Shown piece by piece: positions 11,740-22,129 of a stretch of DNA of 64,000 nt. The DNA comes from Timema cristinae (taxonomy: Eukaryota > Arthropoda > Insecta > Phasmatodea > Timematidae): positions 210,758-274,757 of the forward strand of contig JBCFYV010000559.1 of NCBI GenBank assembly GCA_039000515.1. The letters are read 5' to 3'. Each line of letters starts with the position of its first letter. Within the stretch, counting starts at the first letter, position 1. Below the pieces are notes generated by a model that had not been told where the DNA came from, did no database searches, and saw nothing but the letters and a program-made list of their open reading frames with translations. Position numbers and translations under genes: made by a program.

Positions 11740-12155
11740 TTATAAAAAACGGTCCGAAAAAATCAATAAAGTTTGTTTTGTTTTTATCTTAATGCGAGTT
11801 GATGAACAAAGTTTTTCGTCAATCCCTGAGGTGTATAAATGAACAAACTTGATGGTTTTCCAACGCGAGAACACGCAACATATAATTGACCATGTGAGAA
11901 GCACTGATTTTCTAGATCCAACCACAAATGGACATTGTTTGGCCTTGTGACATATTAATAGTCATTGCTAATGCCAAGCGAATTGGAAATTGCAAGAGTC
12001 TGAATGGAATGGGCGAGTCTGAAGGGATCATTGGGATCCGTGGCAGGAGAACAACCTCACCTTGAAACTTGCCGTTAAAAATGGTAGCTTCAAGAACATT
12101 AGCCATTTTTTTTTTATGAACAATCGCGTGCCATTGCATAGCTTAGGTGAATTTA
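11740..12155 (-). pseudogene. Helitron helicase, C-terminal remnant
   Basis: The frame at 11912-12139 contains ANVLEATIFNGKFQGEVV, LPRIPMIP, and FRLLQFPIRLALAMTINMSQ continuing GQT. This is the Pif1-type helicase tail of Helitrons (motif V/VI region, normally MTINKSQGQT). A stop and frameshift follow, after which FSHGQLYVACSR can be read in another frame, the expected next motif. The lysine of TINK is Met here. The walker ATPase motifs are not present. Confidence 0.85.
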
Positions 12156-12674
12156 AATTCCGAAGAAAAATGATGTGGCTCCAGCCAATAGTGTTTTCAA
12201 TGGTTCTGGCGGCGAACTCAATCGTGGAAGTACAACTTTTCCAGACGCGCAGCAGAAACTGGCCGATTCACCTTTGTATTTGAATGCATGGCAGTGTGGG
12301 TATTCTTTGTCCATAGCGCCGATGATAATTTGTGAATGTGACGAATAGTCGATGTCCGACTCATATTCGAACGCAAGACGGAGAAGTGATGCGCGTGTTA
12401 ATGCGCGATGTACTTGCAGGCGCTGTGGTTCATGTGCTCTGTGTGCGTCAGTGGCTCATTGACGTGCCTGTCTTTGTCTCAATGCATTAGCTCGAAGGCG
12501 TTCGTTGCGTTCCTGTTGACTTTCATTTGTACGTGTGTTTGCAACCTGGACTCTTAAATTTCCATTGTCCGTCAATTGATCTTCTGCCGTTCGATTTAAC
12601 CGACAGGTGTGGACTATTTGTGAATTCTGTGTACGTAGACCAATATTTCCTCCTCGTCCACGAAGGCGTGGCAT
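12150..12674 (-). pseudogene. Helitron protein, N-terminal domain remnant
   Basis: The frame beginning at Met 12674 (MPRLRGRGG, rich in R, Q and N) is followed, after a stop and a frame change, by sequence around 12170-12400 reading SQIIIGAMDKEYPHCHAFKY, then CCASGKVVLPRLSSPPEPLK. This is the conserved Helitron_like_N cysteine/histidine region (GAMD-x-x-C-x-H-C, CC-x-x-GKV-x-LP). Here the first cysteine of that motif has become Tyr. Homology stops near 12150, where it jumps directly to the helicase C-terminus, so roughly a thousand codons have been deleted. Confidence 0.8.
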
Positions 12675-13064
12675 TGTTCTTTAATAAACACACAACACCA
12701 AAATAATAGCAAATTAATTATTTGATTACATGTTGTTGTTTTTCGATGAGACGTTTAACACTCCGTAAATTTTATAAAATCATCGACACAAATAAGCACT
12801 TAAAATAAAAATTAGCAGGTTAGATTGATTATCATTGAATACGCATGTATATAATTAAAATTTATGGAAGATCATTTAAGATATTCACTTCAACACAGCA
12901 CCTTACACATTTTCCCAATGTATGTATTTGAGTACACTTGATGAAAAATACACTCAATACTCACGCGATTGTGATACATGGAATATCGAAACCCATTGTA
13001 CAGAAATTGAAATGTCAAAACAACGCCAAGCCACGACGCAAGAGACCTGCGCATGTATTGATGC

Positions 13065-13238
13065 GTACGTCAAATACCACAGAACTCGAAATCAATGCCA
13101 CCTATGGTACACAAACATAACTATGAATTATTCTCAGAAGTTCAATTATGTGTACGTCAAATACCACAGAATTCTAAATCAATGCCACCTATTGGTACAC
13201 AAATATAGCTATGAATTATTCTCAGAAGTTCAATTATT
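13065..13238. repeat. Tandem duplication, 87-bp unit, two copies
   Basis: Two adjacent copies (13065-13151 and 13152-13238) start gtacgtcaaataccacagaa and end ttctcagaagttcaatta, with a few substitutions. They lie within the 5' part of the Helitron and do not extend its coding remnants. Confidence 0.8.
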
Positions 13239-13573
13239 CACTATTCAGAAGGTTTTAACGATCAATTATTCATATTTTATTCATATTATATTCATTATTA
13301 TAAATATTGGGTGGTGGTGGTGGGGAGTGAAATTGTGAGGTTACATGTTCTGATATGTAAAAAATCTTTAAAAAAAATCCCCTCAAATAAATTCCCTAAA
13401 AAATAAAATTAATGCCTAGAACCCTATTGCAGCGCCACCTACCGGGTTAAATTGTGAATCAAAACCATCCATGGACCCACTCAAACACACACAAAAAATT
13501 TCATCAAAATCGGTCCAGCCGTATAGGAGGAGTTCAGTGACATACACACGTACAGAAGAATTATATATTAAGA

Positions 13574-14061
13574 TATAGATAAATAGATAGATATACTGTA
13601 TATATCGTTATTTCAATTCCTGTATTTCTTGAATCAATATTCGTTATCTAACTTCTAAAACCTCACATTTTTGTAGGTTAATAAGTAAAGCAATTATATG
13701 AAGGTAGAGTGTGTGAATAAAAAGGTAGAGGTAAACCACTTAAGATGTGGCTAAATGTTGTTGGCGAATTTGTAAAAGAAAGAAACATTGTTAGTTTTAA
13801 GAATAAAAAGGGCATTGACGATTCTATGAATGGATCTTGTTGAAGCAAAGCGAATATGCGAGGAAAGGGAGGTGTGTAGAAATTTAGTGAGGATGGATTA
13901 AGTACGTAGATGTTTTTTGAGCTATATGCAGTTTCTCACCTACTCCGTAAGAGAACGGCGTGATTAGGAATGTATATGTTGTTAAATCTAAATTAATATT
14001 ACTGATTTGATCATGATCAATAAATTTCTAAGAATGTTTTCTAAAATGTTCTGTATGTTAT
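13574..14061. other. No recognised feature
   Basis: AT-rich spacer between the Helitron and the minisatellite. Nothing recognised. Confidence 0.4.
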
Positions 14062-15060
14062 CTAGTTAAAAGATAATTCCATTTGCGCTATTATTTTTTT
14101 TAGATTATCTGACATACGTCCTAAAATAAAAACCAGAAAATTAAGAGCATCCGTTTGCGACTCTATAGCTCTTGTTTGCCGTACCATGAGCTGGATATTT
14201 GCTTCTACAACTAGCACATGGCGTTTCGTTAGTTTAGTTTGCACCTTTATAGCTCTTGTTTGTCGTTCCATAAGCTGGCTATTTGCTTCTACAGCCAGCA
14301 CATGGCGTTTCATTAGTTTAGTTTTCTCCTCTATAGCTCTTGTTTGCCGTTCCATGAGCTGGCTATTTGCTTCTACAGCCAGCACATTGCGTTTCGTTAG
14401 TTTATAGTTTTCTCCTCTATAGCTCTTGTTTGCCGTTCCATGAGCTGACTATTTGCTTCTACAGCCAGCACATGGCGTTTCGTTAGTTTAGTTTGCACCT
14501 TTATAGCTCTTGTTTGCCGTTCCATGAGCTGACTATTTGCTTCTACAGCTAGCACATGGCGTTTCATTAGTTTAGTTTTCTCCTCTATAGCTCTTTTTTG
14601 CCGTTCCATGAGCTGGCTATTTGCTTCTACAGCCAGCACATGGCGTTTCGTTAGTTTAGTTTGCACCTTTATAGCTCTTGTTTGCCGTTCCATGAGCTGA
14701 CTATTTGCTTCTACAGCTAGCACATGGCGTTTCATTAGTTTAGTTTTCTCCTCTATAGCTCTTGTTTGCCGTTCCATGAGCTGGATATTTGCTTCTACAG
14801 AGAGCACATGGCGTTTCGTTAGTTTAGTTTTCTCCTCTATAGTTCTTGTTTGCCATTCCATGAGCTGGCTATTTGCCTCTACAACTAGCACATGGTGTTT
14901 CGTTAGTTTAGTTTAGTTTAGTTTAGTTTACACCTTTATAGCTCTTGTTTGCCGTTCCATGAGCTGTCTATCTGCTTCTACGGCTAACACATGGCGTTTC
15001 ATTAGTTTAGTTTTCTCCTCTGCAGCTGCCGTTTGCCGCTCCTAAAGCTTGTTGTGGTGT
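14062..15060 (-). pseudogene. Coiled-coil repeat protein with 84-bp coding minisatellite
   Basis: On the minus strand about ten copies of an 84-bp unit encode the 28-residue repeat KRHVLAVEANSQLMERQTRA followed by IEEKTKLM (or IKVQTKLT). 28 residues equals four heptads and the composition is strongly helical. The array is flanked upstream by the non-repeat peptide FYEQLELVKHHNKL and downstream by a unique C-terminus containing TDALNFLVFILGRMSDNLKK and ending at a stop at 14062. Breaks: a 2-nt insertion at about 14395, a stop and a 15-bp TTTAG expansion at 14905-14930, and a stop near 15044. I do not recognise the protein. Similar LLE-RQT-x-A-LE C-termini occur in Myb/SANT-like insect proteins, but this is only a resemblance. 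Confidence 0.65.
14130..15030. repeat. Minisatellite, 84-bp unit, about 10 copies
   Basis: The anchor cacatggcg recurs at c217, 301, 385, 471, 555, 639, 723, 807, 891 and 990 (add 14000). Spacing is 84 bp except for two exceptions: 86 (2-nt insertion) and 99 (15-bp TTTAG expansion). Two alternating subtypes (tagttttctcctctatagct and tagtttgcacctttatagct) suggest a higher-order 168-bp unit over part of the array. Confidence 0.95.
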
Positions 15061-15242
15061 TTCACCAACTCTAGTTGTTCATAAAATCTATTTTAAATTT
15101 AAAAACAAGTTTATAAATTTATATCCAATGAACAAAAGAAAAGTAATCATTTAAATAAAGTTAACAACACATGTTCTTGAATTATTACTTCAATACACCA
15201 TTCATATTAAATGTACTTAAAAATATCATATTTAAGTCTTAA

Positions 15243-15478
15243 ATTGTCTTACTACCTGATCAGGTTATAAGCACATATGGTAATTACTCTAATGGGGTAG
15301 GGATGAAAAAGGAAATATTTTATAGTTAATCTATCCATATTTGCGCGGAAAGAAAGTGGGAAACCGTTTAGGGAAAATCACCCTTGGTAGATCCGACTGG
15401 GATTTGAACCCTTATCTCCCCCTCATCATAAGGCCAGTCCAACACGTCTCAGTGCTCTCACATGTAGCACCCTTAATG
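15243..15478 (-). mobile_element. SINE-B copy 4
   Basis: The minus strand carries the degraded tail (ataacctgatcaggtagtaa), the ggttttcccactttctttcc-like body and the gggttcaaatcc B box. The head is eroded. Confidence 0.65.
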
Positions 15479-15971
15479 AGTACAAAATTACAAAATATAT
15501 ATATTTATAACATAGAGGTATACTATAGTAGAAAATTTGCACAGTGAATAATTAGAAGCTAGTTAAATATACATCTTGTCCTGATATTGTAACCTTTGTC
15601 TACCCTGTAAGGAAGCAGGCCTACATTGCATTACTACACTATGGTATAGCTTGGTATTCCACAAACTGTGTACTACTGCACGGTGGTGAATTAGGTGTGC
15701 TGTGCAGTCTCAACCTAGAACACCATGCATCATTGTTCATCAAGAATAAAGGAAAGCATCGACTGCATTTCTTACGAACTTGTACTTCCTAATATTTTAA
15801 ATACATCAGTAAATAGTCCAAATATTTAGCGCGAAGTTATAGACTTAGTTATGAACTAACCAAATTATTGTTGAACTAAATATTTCCAAATTATAAAGAA
15901 CCGGGCACAGAAAAACAACTTCAACCTTTAATCCTGGAACTTTTGAAGTTACTTCAGGGAAAAATTAGTCT
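15479..15971. other. No recognised feature
   Basis: AT-rich spacer. No gene or repeat recognised. Confidence 0.4.
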
Positions 15972-16215
15972 ATACTTCCATAATTCGGCACAGATTTATG
16001 TGAGTACCAAACCCTTCCTTCACCTCTGACAATACGTATATTTATCACAACTTGTGAATGTGGGGAATGCCAGGCCTCCATCGTGGTTCGGATCCCAGGT
16101 TAAACTGTAGGTCCTCCATTTAATCTCACAATCACCCTAACATTACACATTAGCGTAAGTGCGTATAACCCGAATGGGTATTAAGACACGGTGCTAATAA
16201 TAATACTTCCATAAT
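15972..16215 (+). mobile_element. SINE-A copy 4, 5'-truncated with exact TSD
   Basis: SINE-A from cggcacagatttatgtgagt to the TAATAATAA tail (15985-16202). It lacks the tRNA-like head. The exact 13-bp TSD atacttccataat occurs at 15972-15984 and 16203-16215. Confidence 0.92.
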
Positions 16216-16446
16216 AATTCTGATTTTCCTTACAATCGTTGGACTGGGTGTGTAATCCATTTTTTCTGCTTTTGGCTTACCTTAACAAAACGGCGTGCCA
16301 CAAAAAAATAAATAGGCTTGTTAAGTTTACCATGAACTTAAAAAGTTTGCGGAGCACTGGTTTATAGCTGATTGATAAGATAGGGTCATAGTGTAATCAG
16401 TCAAGATAAAACTGCTGTTACCCTATAGGATAAATTGAGTGTACAA

Positions 16447-18985
16447 TTATCTCTTTTTGGGGAAGTTATTGAGGTATTGTGATAGGGCTATGGTCTTACT
16501 TACCATTTTATTATTTATACTTAGTTCGTGGTTGCAAGTGTCCCTAGCATTCTTATCAACATCCACCAAGTTTTCTTCCTGGACTCTCAGATAATTATTA
16601 TCAGAATGATTACTTATAAAATACATACAGACAATATGTTTTTCACACACATGAGCTGTCTCACAATGATTCGAAAGAAACCACTTTCTGACAACATAGA
16701 TAAGTGGTTTGGTTATAGTATAGTGTGAATTAAAACATTATCCAATACAACATAAATACCTGGCAACAGATGCATTTACTGGATTTTGGGAGAGAGATGG
16801 AGCATGGAGGTCTTCCTACAGGAGTTGTTGGAGCTCCAAGAGATTGTTGTCAGTAAATGGTGAAGAAATATAGGGGTCAGGAATCGGCAATTGAATAGCG
16901 TTCAGCTCAGGAAAGGGTATTTGAAAAGGTAATTCAATCACATCTATTAAAAAAAAAAAGTGAGAGAGATCACTAACGATAGTACATAACTGTTTTTTAA
17001 GTACATACTTGGTGATTAAATAAATCTACATCAAATATGGATATTAGCCAATAAAACATGCCAATGTCCACACTACCAGGTATGCCAGACAAGCTAACTT
17101 CAGCTAGAGTTGCAGCCGCTCTTTTTCTGTAGGGGTCAGCTCCACTAAATTTGGTGCCCCCGCCCCCACCTATCCTAGCCGCTTCTCTTCGTATATCGAC
17201 GCTTAAAATAAGTGAAAATAAATAATATGCTGTTTAATAAAACATTACCAATATGTCAATGTTTCTAAATCTGGGTCAAGACAAATATTTAAAAATTATG
17301 TTTAGTTGTGTTCAAACATTTATTGGCTATTGTTGGCTCAGAAGTAAGAATAAATAAACTACTTTTATATGATTTGATTTGAATATGCATGTGGTTTTCA
17401 AATACACGGCATGTTGTGTGTGGTGGAAGTGTTAACTTAAAATAAAGCTCATTAACGTAGGCCTACTAAAGCTAACTGAAAAACTTTGAAATAATGTTAA
17501 GCTTAGGTATTTTTAATATTCAATATTGGCCTAATATTTAAAGTTATTTTACTATCAACATTTAATCAAATTTAGCTATATATATTCATGAGGCCCTAAC
17601 CTCTTTCTTTATAATGATCATTTATCAGCTATAGCTTTCCATGAATTCAATAACAAAACAATTACATAAATAATTTTCACCACTGGCGAGTCTCTCAAAT
17701 TTTCAAGTACAAATAACGTTGTAGGATCACCCAAATACACACCTCGAATGAATATGGGCACACAAGTTTAGTTGACTCGTGTGATTTGTATGATATTAAA
17801 TATGCATACACATTTTACTAAAACTTTTATTTTTAATTCAAGGGTGGTCTGGCAGAATTAGAGAGGTTCTGAAATTAATAAAAGCGTTCCTTAAAATACA
17901 TAATGTATGTAAATAACTGAGGTAAAGTTTTAGTGAAAACTATAGCCTATAACACTATATCTAGGCTTACTTTGGCTATAGTACATTTCATATAGAATCG
18001 ATAGTAAATATTAACCTTTTTTCATTACAATAGCTTGTATTTATTATTATCATTATTATTCACTCAAGAATATGAATAAATGACTAACACTATTTATAAA
18101 GTTCGAATAATTTGCATAGGCTAGCTATCCAATTAAAACAAAACTCACAAAACTTTGATTCTACAAAAGAAACTGCCAAGTTGAACTATTAAAATATAAA
18201 CAACGCGATAAGCATGCTGGTCACTTGTAGCTATACATTGAATGGATTTATCGGAACTGAGCAAATATAAATTTTTCACAGATCATTTGCGTTTAAATAA
18301 AAATATTGTTTCAACAATTCAACTTATTTTTTTCTACAGATTATTGATCAATAAAACGCCTAATCGAAGTATAACTAATCTATAATTGCGTTAAATGTTT
18401 CTACTGAGATAATTATTCTATTAATTATTAAATAATATTGAAGACATCAATCTAGTTCAAGGTTGAGCATGTGTTATTTCTTGACTAGATACTTCCAACA
18501 AAACATACATATGATCTCTTTCTTTTTTTTAAAGTGATTAACGATTAATGTTGCTTTAAGATTCTTGAAAATAAGTCTTAAGCTTTCTATACCTTCGTAA
18601 TTTTATATATACGCATCTTCAATAAATTGATATTAAAAACCAACAACTTATCTTGTGATTTACATCTTCTTTTGTAATCTTTCCATTTTCTTTTACATTC
18701 GATTGTTGTGCGTTGACGGAAATTTGTATTGTTTACTTCTTCACAAATTTTCACCAGCACCAATCTTTTTTTAGTTTTTGTGATGCTGGGCTTAAACTTT
18801 GAATTTAATAAACTACTACTTTTTACATCCACTTATCAAAGCGTCTTTTTCCTCATGGATAAGATTCGCTCGTCTTTTAACACTATTAATACCTTCCGCC
18901 ATTTTTAGTAGAATAAAACAAACTAGTCTCGAGTTTGGAAGTAAATTCTTCGCATTGATTGGTCTAAAGGAACTCAAATGATGAC
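16447..18985 (-). pseudogene. Myb/SANT-like DNA-binding protein, broken, apparently multi-exon
   Basis: Exon 1 candidate (about 18930 down to 18600, minus): MAEGINSVKRRANLIHEEK leads, after a one-base frameshift near 18830, into SLLNSKFKPSITKTKKR, ICEEVN and RTTIECKRKWKDYKRRCK. This is a Myb/SANT-like trihelix domain (RANF-x-x-x-EK ... W-x-x-I-x-x-x-N ... RT-x-x-x-K-x-KW-x-x-x-K). Exon 2 candidate (about 17200-17040): DIRREAARIGGGGG, then AAATLAEVSLSGIPGSVD with two small frame changes; an ag acceptor-like dinucleotide precedes it. Exon 3 candidate (about 16940-16790), after a long pyrimidine tract and tag: VIELPFQIPFPELNAIQLPI to a stop. Such proteins occur as host genes and as the accessory gene of PIF/Harbinger elements. 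No transposase is adjacent. The exon joins are inferred. Confidence 0.5.
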
Positions 18986-19139
18986 GTTTGTGATGTCGTT
19001 ACCCTATTCTCACCACCAGTTTGCGCCTAGTTTAGTGAATACGGAAACGGATAAACGAATAAGGATCATCTAGGGCGCAAAGTTGTGCCATTTATATATG
19101 CTCGCGCCGGAGCAGATTTGCTCCCGTAAGTGAATTCAA
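18986..19139. repeat. Transposon terminus, mate of 8.6 kb end
   Basis: Ends gctcgcgccggagcagattt, gctcccgtaagtg, aattcaagccc at 19139. This is similar, in inverse orientation, to 8622-8665. It could be the outer end of the element that carries the Myb/SANT-like gene just upstream, but the opposite end was not found. Confidence 0.35.
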
Positions 19140-19205
19140 GCCCTGGGTTCTTAAACTGGGGTCCGTGGATGGGCTTTCAGGGGGTCCTATGAACCAGATA
19201 CAAAA
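19138..19205. mobile_element. hAT-type terminal fragment
   Basis: ctgggttcttaaactggggt, ccgtggatgggctttcaggg and ggtcctatgaac resemble the common hAT (Charlie-like) end CAGGGGTTCTTAAMCTGGGGTCC. It is a single end only, with no partner identified. Confidence 0.35.
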
Positions 19206-19449
19206 AATAATAATTACAAATTGTAGATTAAAGCCTGGATTCAATTACAAAGTTTCCTGTTTCTTCAACAGGAAGGATATTCATCACCTGGTGCCACATG
19301 AGGCATGACCTAATCTTTTGTCGACGCTGACAACTTACTGTCCGCTGTCACCGTACTGCCGAACCCTGCTGTCAACTCATTGCCCGGCCCTTCACAGGAC
19401 CGTATTAATGATAAGAGGCGGAAACACGTAAGGCCGTCCAGCCCTGTAC

Positions 19450-20300
19450 AGATAAAAATCCAGGAAGTGGTGAGGCCCAGGCCCGCTTTCTGGTAATGTC
19501 TAGAGTAGACGGCGGTGAGACTCTGAAACGCCCGTTTTTCCTCGAAAGAGTGATAAATGGTGCTGCAAAATAAGACGTATTAAAAAAAAACCAGCGAGAT
19601 GGCACTGTAATGATCCAGACTATAAATGACGTCCAGATGGTAAACGTAAACGAGAATAACTGAGATACCGTTGAGCAATTCACACCATTTACAGGTAAAG
19701 GTAAGGCCACACAGGTTCCTCAATGTTTGCAAGGGAGTGGTCACTTGCTATGACCTCGACTGCGAAGGCATTGGGGAGCTCTGTGGTGAGCTTGCACCTA
19801 ATATGTTACCGAAGTTTATAGGATAGTCACAAAAAAGAATGGCCAAGAAAATAAGATTGGATACGTATATCCTATATCCTTACATTTGTGACTCCTACCC
19901 TTCCAAAGGAGGTCCGAGCAGTTTATCGCGTGCTCAGGATCCGGCCTCAACCCACAGCGCTGATTTCAGTGCCAGGAGTTTGGGCATACGAAGCTGCGAT
20001 GAGGTGGTAAGCTAACCTGTGAAGATTGCGGTAAAGAGGCTCATGATACACCATGCGAGTCTCCTAAGCTCTGCGTCAACTGCAAGTTTCCGCATTCAGT
20101 CTGGTCTTGGGTCTGTCCTGAAATGGAATGCATAGAAAAAAGTTTCTGCAGATTCAATCAGAAAAAAAAGATCTCATATGCCCAGCACGCAAGGCATACG
20201 TACCTAGTCAGTCTCCGTTATTCCAAACGTCATATATATTCAGATTTTCAGTCAGAACATCAACTGTCCCAACTGCCGCTGAGCAGTTATTCCTGCTAAG
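19450..20300 (+). pseudogene. LINE ORF1 (gag-like, zinc knuckles), decayed
   Basis: Across frame changes one reads RFLVMSRVDGGETLKRPFFL and NRDGTVMIQT, then KGVVTCYDLDCEGIGELCGE, YVTEVYRIVTKKNGQENK, FQCQEFGHTKLR, and CEDCGKEAHDTPC with LCVNCKFPHS. This order (RNA-recognition-like domain, TEVYR-x-x-K linker, then CCHC knuckles of the form C-x2-C-x4-H-x4-C and a C-x2-C-x2-PH repeat) is ORF1 of Jockey/I-group LINEs. The protein would coat LINE RNA. In the first knuckle two cysteine positions (about 19957 and 20007) are TGA. Several stops and frameshifts mean it is not functional. It is followed 1.8 kb later, on the same strand, by the RT remnant. Confidence 0.7.
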
Positions 20301-22129
20301 ACGTTTACGTGACCTATGGCATTAGTCTCTACTTGAGACAACTATAGTGATTCCGCGCCAACTAACCTGCCGCCGAAATTGTTAAAGGCCGTCTCCCCAC
20401 CTGTATCATCGGGAAACCACCCCGATTCCCGCCTCGGGGAACCCCCAAGCCCTTATAGGGGAACTAAATTACGTGCGGCCGTTGTTGAGCCGCTCATTCT
20501 CGCCTGTGGGCCTCCGGAGGTTGGGATGAGTGGCGGTACAGGTTGTAACGGGCTAAACTGGCTTAGCCCCGTTCAATTGTAAAATAAGAATATTAGTTGA
20601 TGCATAGCAAGTCGTCAAGAGTTAAAAAAAATGGTATACTATTGTTACACGCTACACTCCTAACACACACTTTTCTTTATTTACATATCCACTGCGCCGT
20701 CTCTTCCTTCAAGCTCGATGCCCCATTGGAAGGAGAAACCTTTAGAAAAGTGACCGGCCGCGTCCACGTGATGAAAACTCCGCGCTCACCAAAGTCTACG
20801 AGTCTACTGAAAGCAGCTCGAGTGCTGTTAGCCGAAACGAGTCGACCTTCCAGACGTTGATGGAAGCTTACCCCACCTCTCCGTGCTAGCCGCTCCTCCA
20901 CGCGGATTTTACATACTATTTCCGGCTCGCTTGGAATGAGCATCCACAACCAGCGCCGTTATTACACAGTGCGCACACCTCGCGTCGAGCAGACTTGCAT
21001 ATCTACGGTGGATTTATGGTTTGAGGTGATGGATCCACTAGACAGAAGGAAGTGGCAAGGATAGACGGACAGTATGGCAAAGATTAGGGATAGCCTACAT
21101 CGTGGCAGGATCTATAGAGTATCTTTTCTGTTAGTTGTTAGGAATTAGGAATAACAATTGTATTCACTGGGGCATTATAGTTGTTACCTTGTCAGGTTAA
21201 TTATGTAATGTTAGTGTAGAGTTAATGCCTCCGCAGTTATGAAAACGTATTGCTAACTATAACTTGTTGTATACCGCACCTCACGCGTATCTTGGACTTA
21301 GCCACTGTGCCAGCCCTCAAAGGGATTGTGTATCCCTCGACACACACTGTGTGACCACTAATGTATTTTAAAGGTAGCTTGCTGGGGATAGCAATAGTTC
21401 AGGTTATATGAGGGCCTGGGAACGATACCTAGCTAGGTACACTTGTATATCCTAAACATTGGTTTGGGTTTTAACCTGTGGGCCGTCAATGCCCGTCGAG
21501 ATTGGCTCGTGGTTATCTTTCTTATGATTTTTAATACTCCCCTTTGAAATATCCGGCTCTTGAGCCACTACTGCCCCTCAGGCACGGTTGGAGCTGTTTG
21601 TATTTCTTTGGTTTGTAATTTGTGTTGTTGACCTCTGATGGGGCTCAAATTGTGGGGCACTTCTGCCGACCCTGCGTGGCCCGTAGTTTCTAATATTTCC
21701 TTGTGGTTTTGTCTTACCTCTTGTAAGGTTTTTTTTGGCATTATATCCATGGTGCTCATAATAACTGAACTTGAACTTGCCCATTACAATTATCTCTATG
21801 TGCACGGTCTACATACTAGAATAATGGATGGTTTATAGAGCATAACTATAAGTTGTCTGCGAAACATCCTTTAATGTTTTATAGACAGTACTTACCGAGA
21901 TTATGTGCAAACTATTGACAAAGTACCTTTCTTCATTAAAATCAAACTACTCTTAATTATCTCTTGTTCTCATTGGATATATATATATATATTTATATGT
22001 ATGTATATGTACCTGCTCCTCTATCTAGGTTAATGCTATATCATCCCTCAATTATTAACAAATAGGTAGAGGGTGGGTGCAAGGTGAGGCCGCAAATTCT
22101 AGTCCCACTGGTGCCATACTTTGATTTAG
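20301..22129. other. Unassigned region between LINE ORF1 and RT
   Basis: In a full Jockey/I-type LINE the apurinic-type endonuclease should be here, but I cannot find its motifs on the plus strand. 20380-21000 is markedly GC-richer than the surroundings and has open frames on both strands (20597-20860 plus, 20677-20949 minus) that I do not recognise. A second, unidentified element may have been inserted. Confidence 0.35.

Larger units (their letters stand above)
11011..13573 (-). mobile_element. Helitron, internally deleted
   Basis: On the minus strand the element starts with TC at 13573-13572 (tcttaatatataattcttct) and ends with CTAG at 11014-11011 (ggacaacgtctgtcgggtcc then actag). It sits between A and T, the usual Helitron target. 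There are no terminal inverted repeats and no TSD. It encodes remnants of the N-terminal Helitron domain and of the helicase C-terminus, while the HUH Rep region and most of the helicase are missing. At 2.56 kb it is about half the length of an autonomous element. It is probably mobilised in trans if at all. Confidence 0.85.

Noticed and set aside
14186..14407. Plus-strand repeat open frame in the minisatellite
   Set aside because: It is the reverse reading of the 84-bp repeat. The minus frame is longer and has unique flanking peptides.
14130..15030. CRISPR-like array
   Set aside because: The repeats are contiguous 84-bp units with no spacers, in a eukaryotic context.
19957..20009. TGA codons at zinc-knuckle cysteines read as selenocysteine
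   Set aside because: Other stops and frameshifts surround them and there is no sign of a SECIS structure. Ordinary decay explains them.
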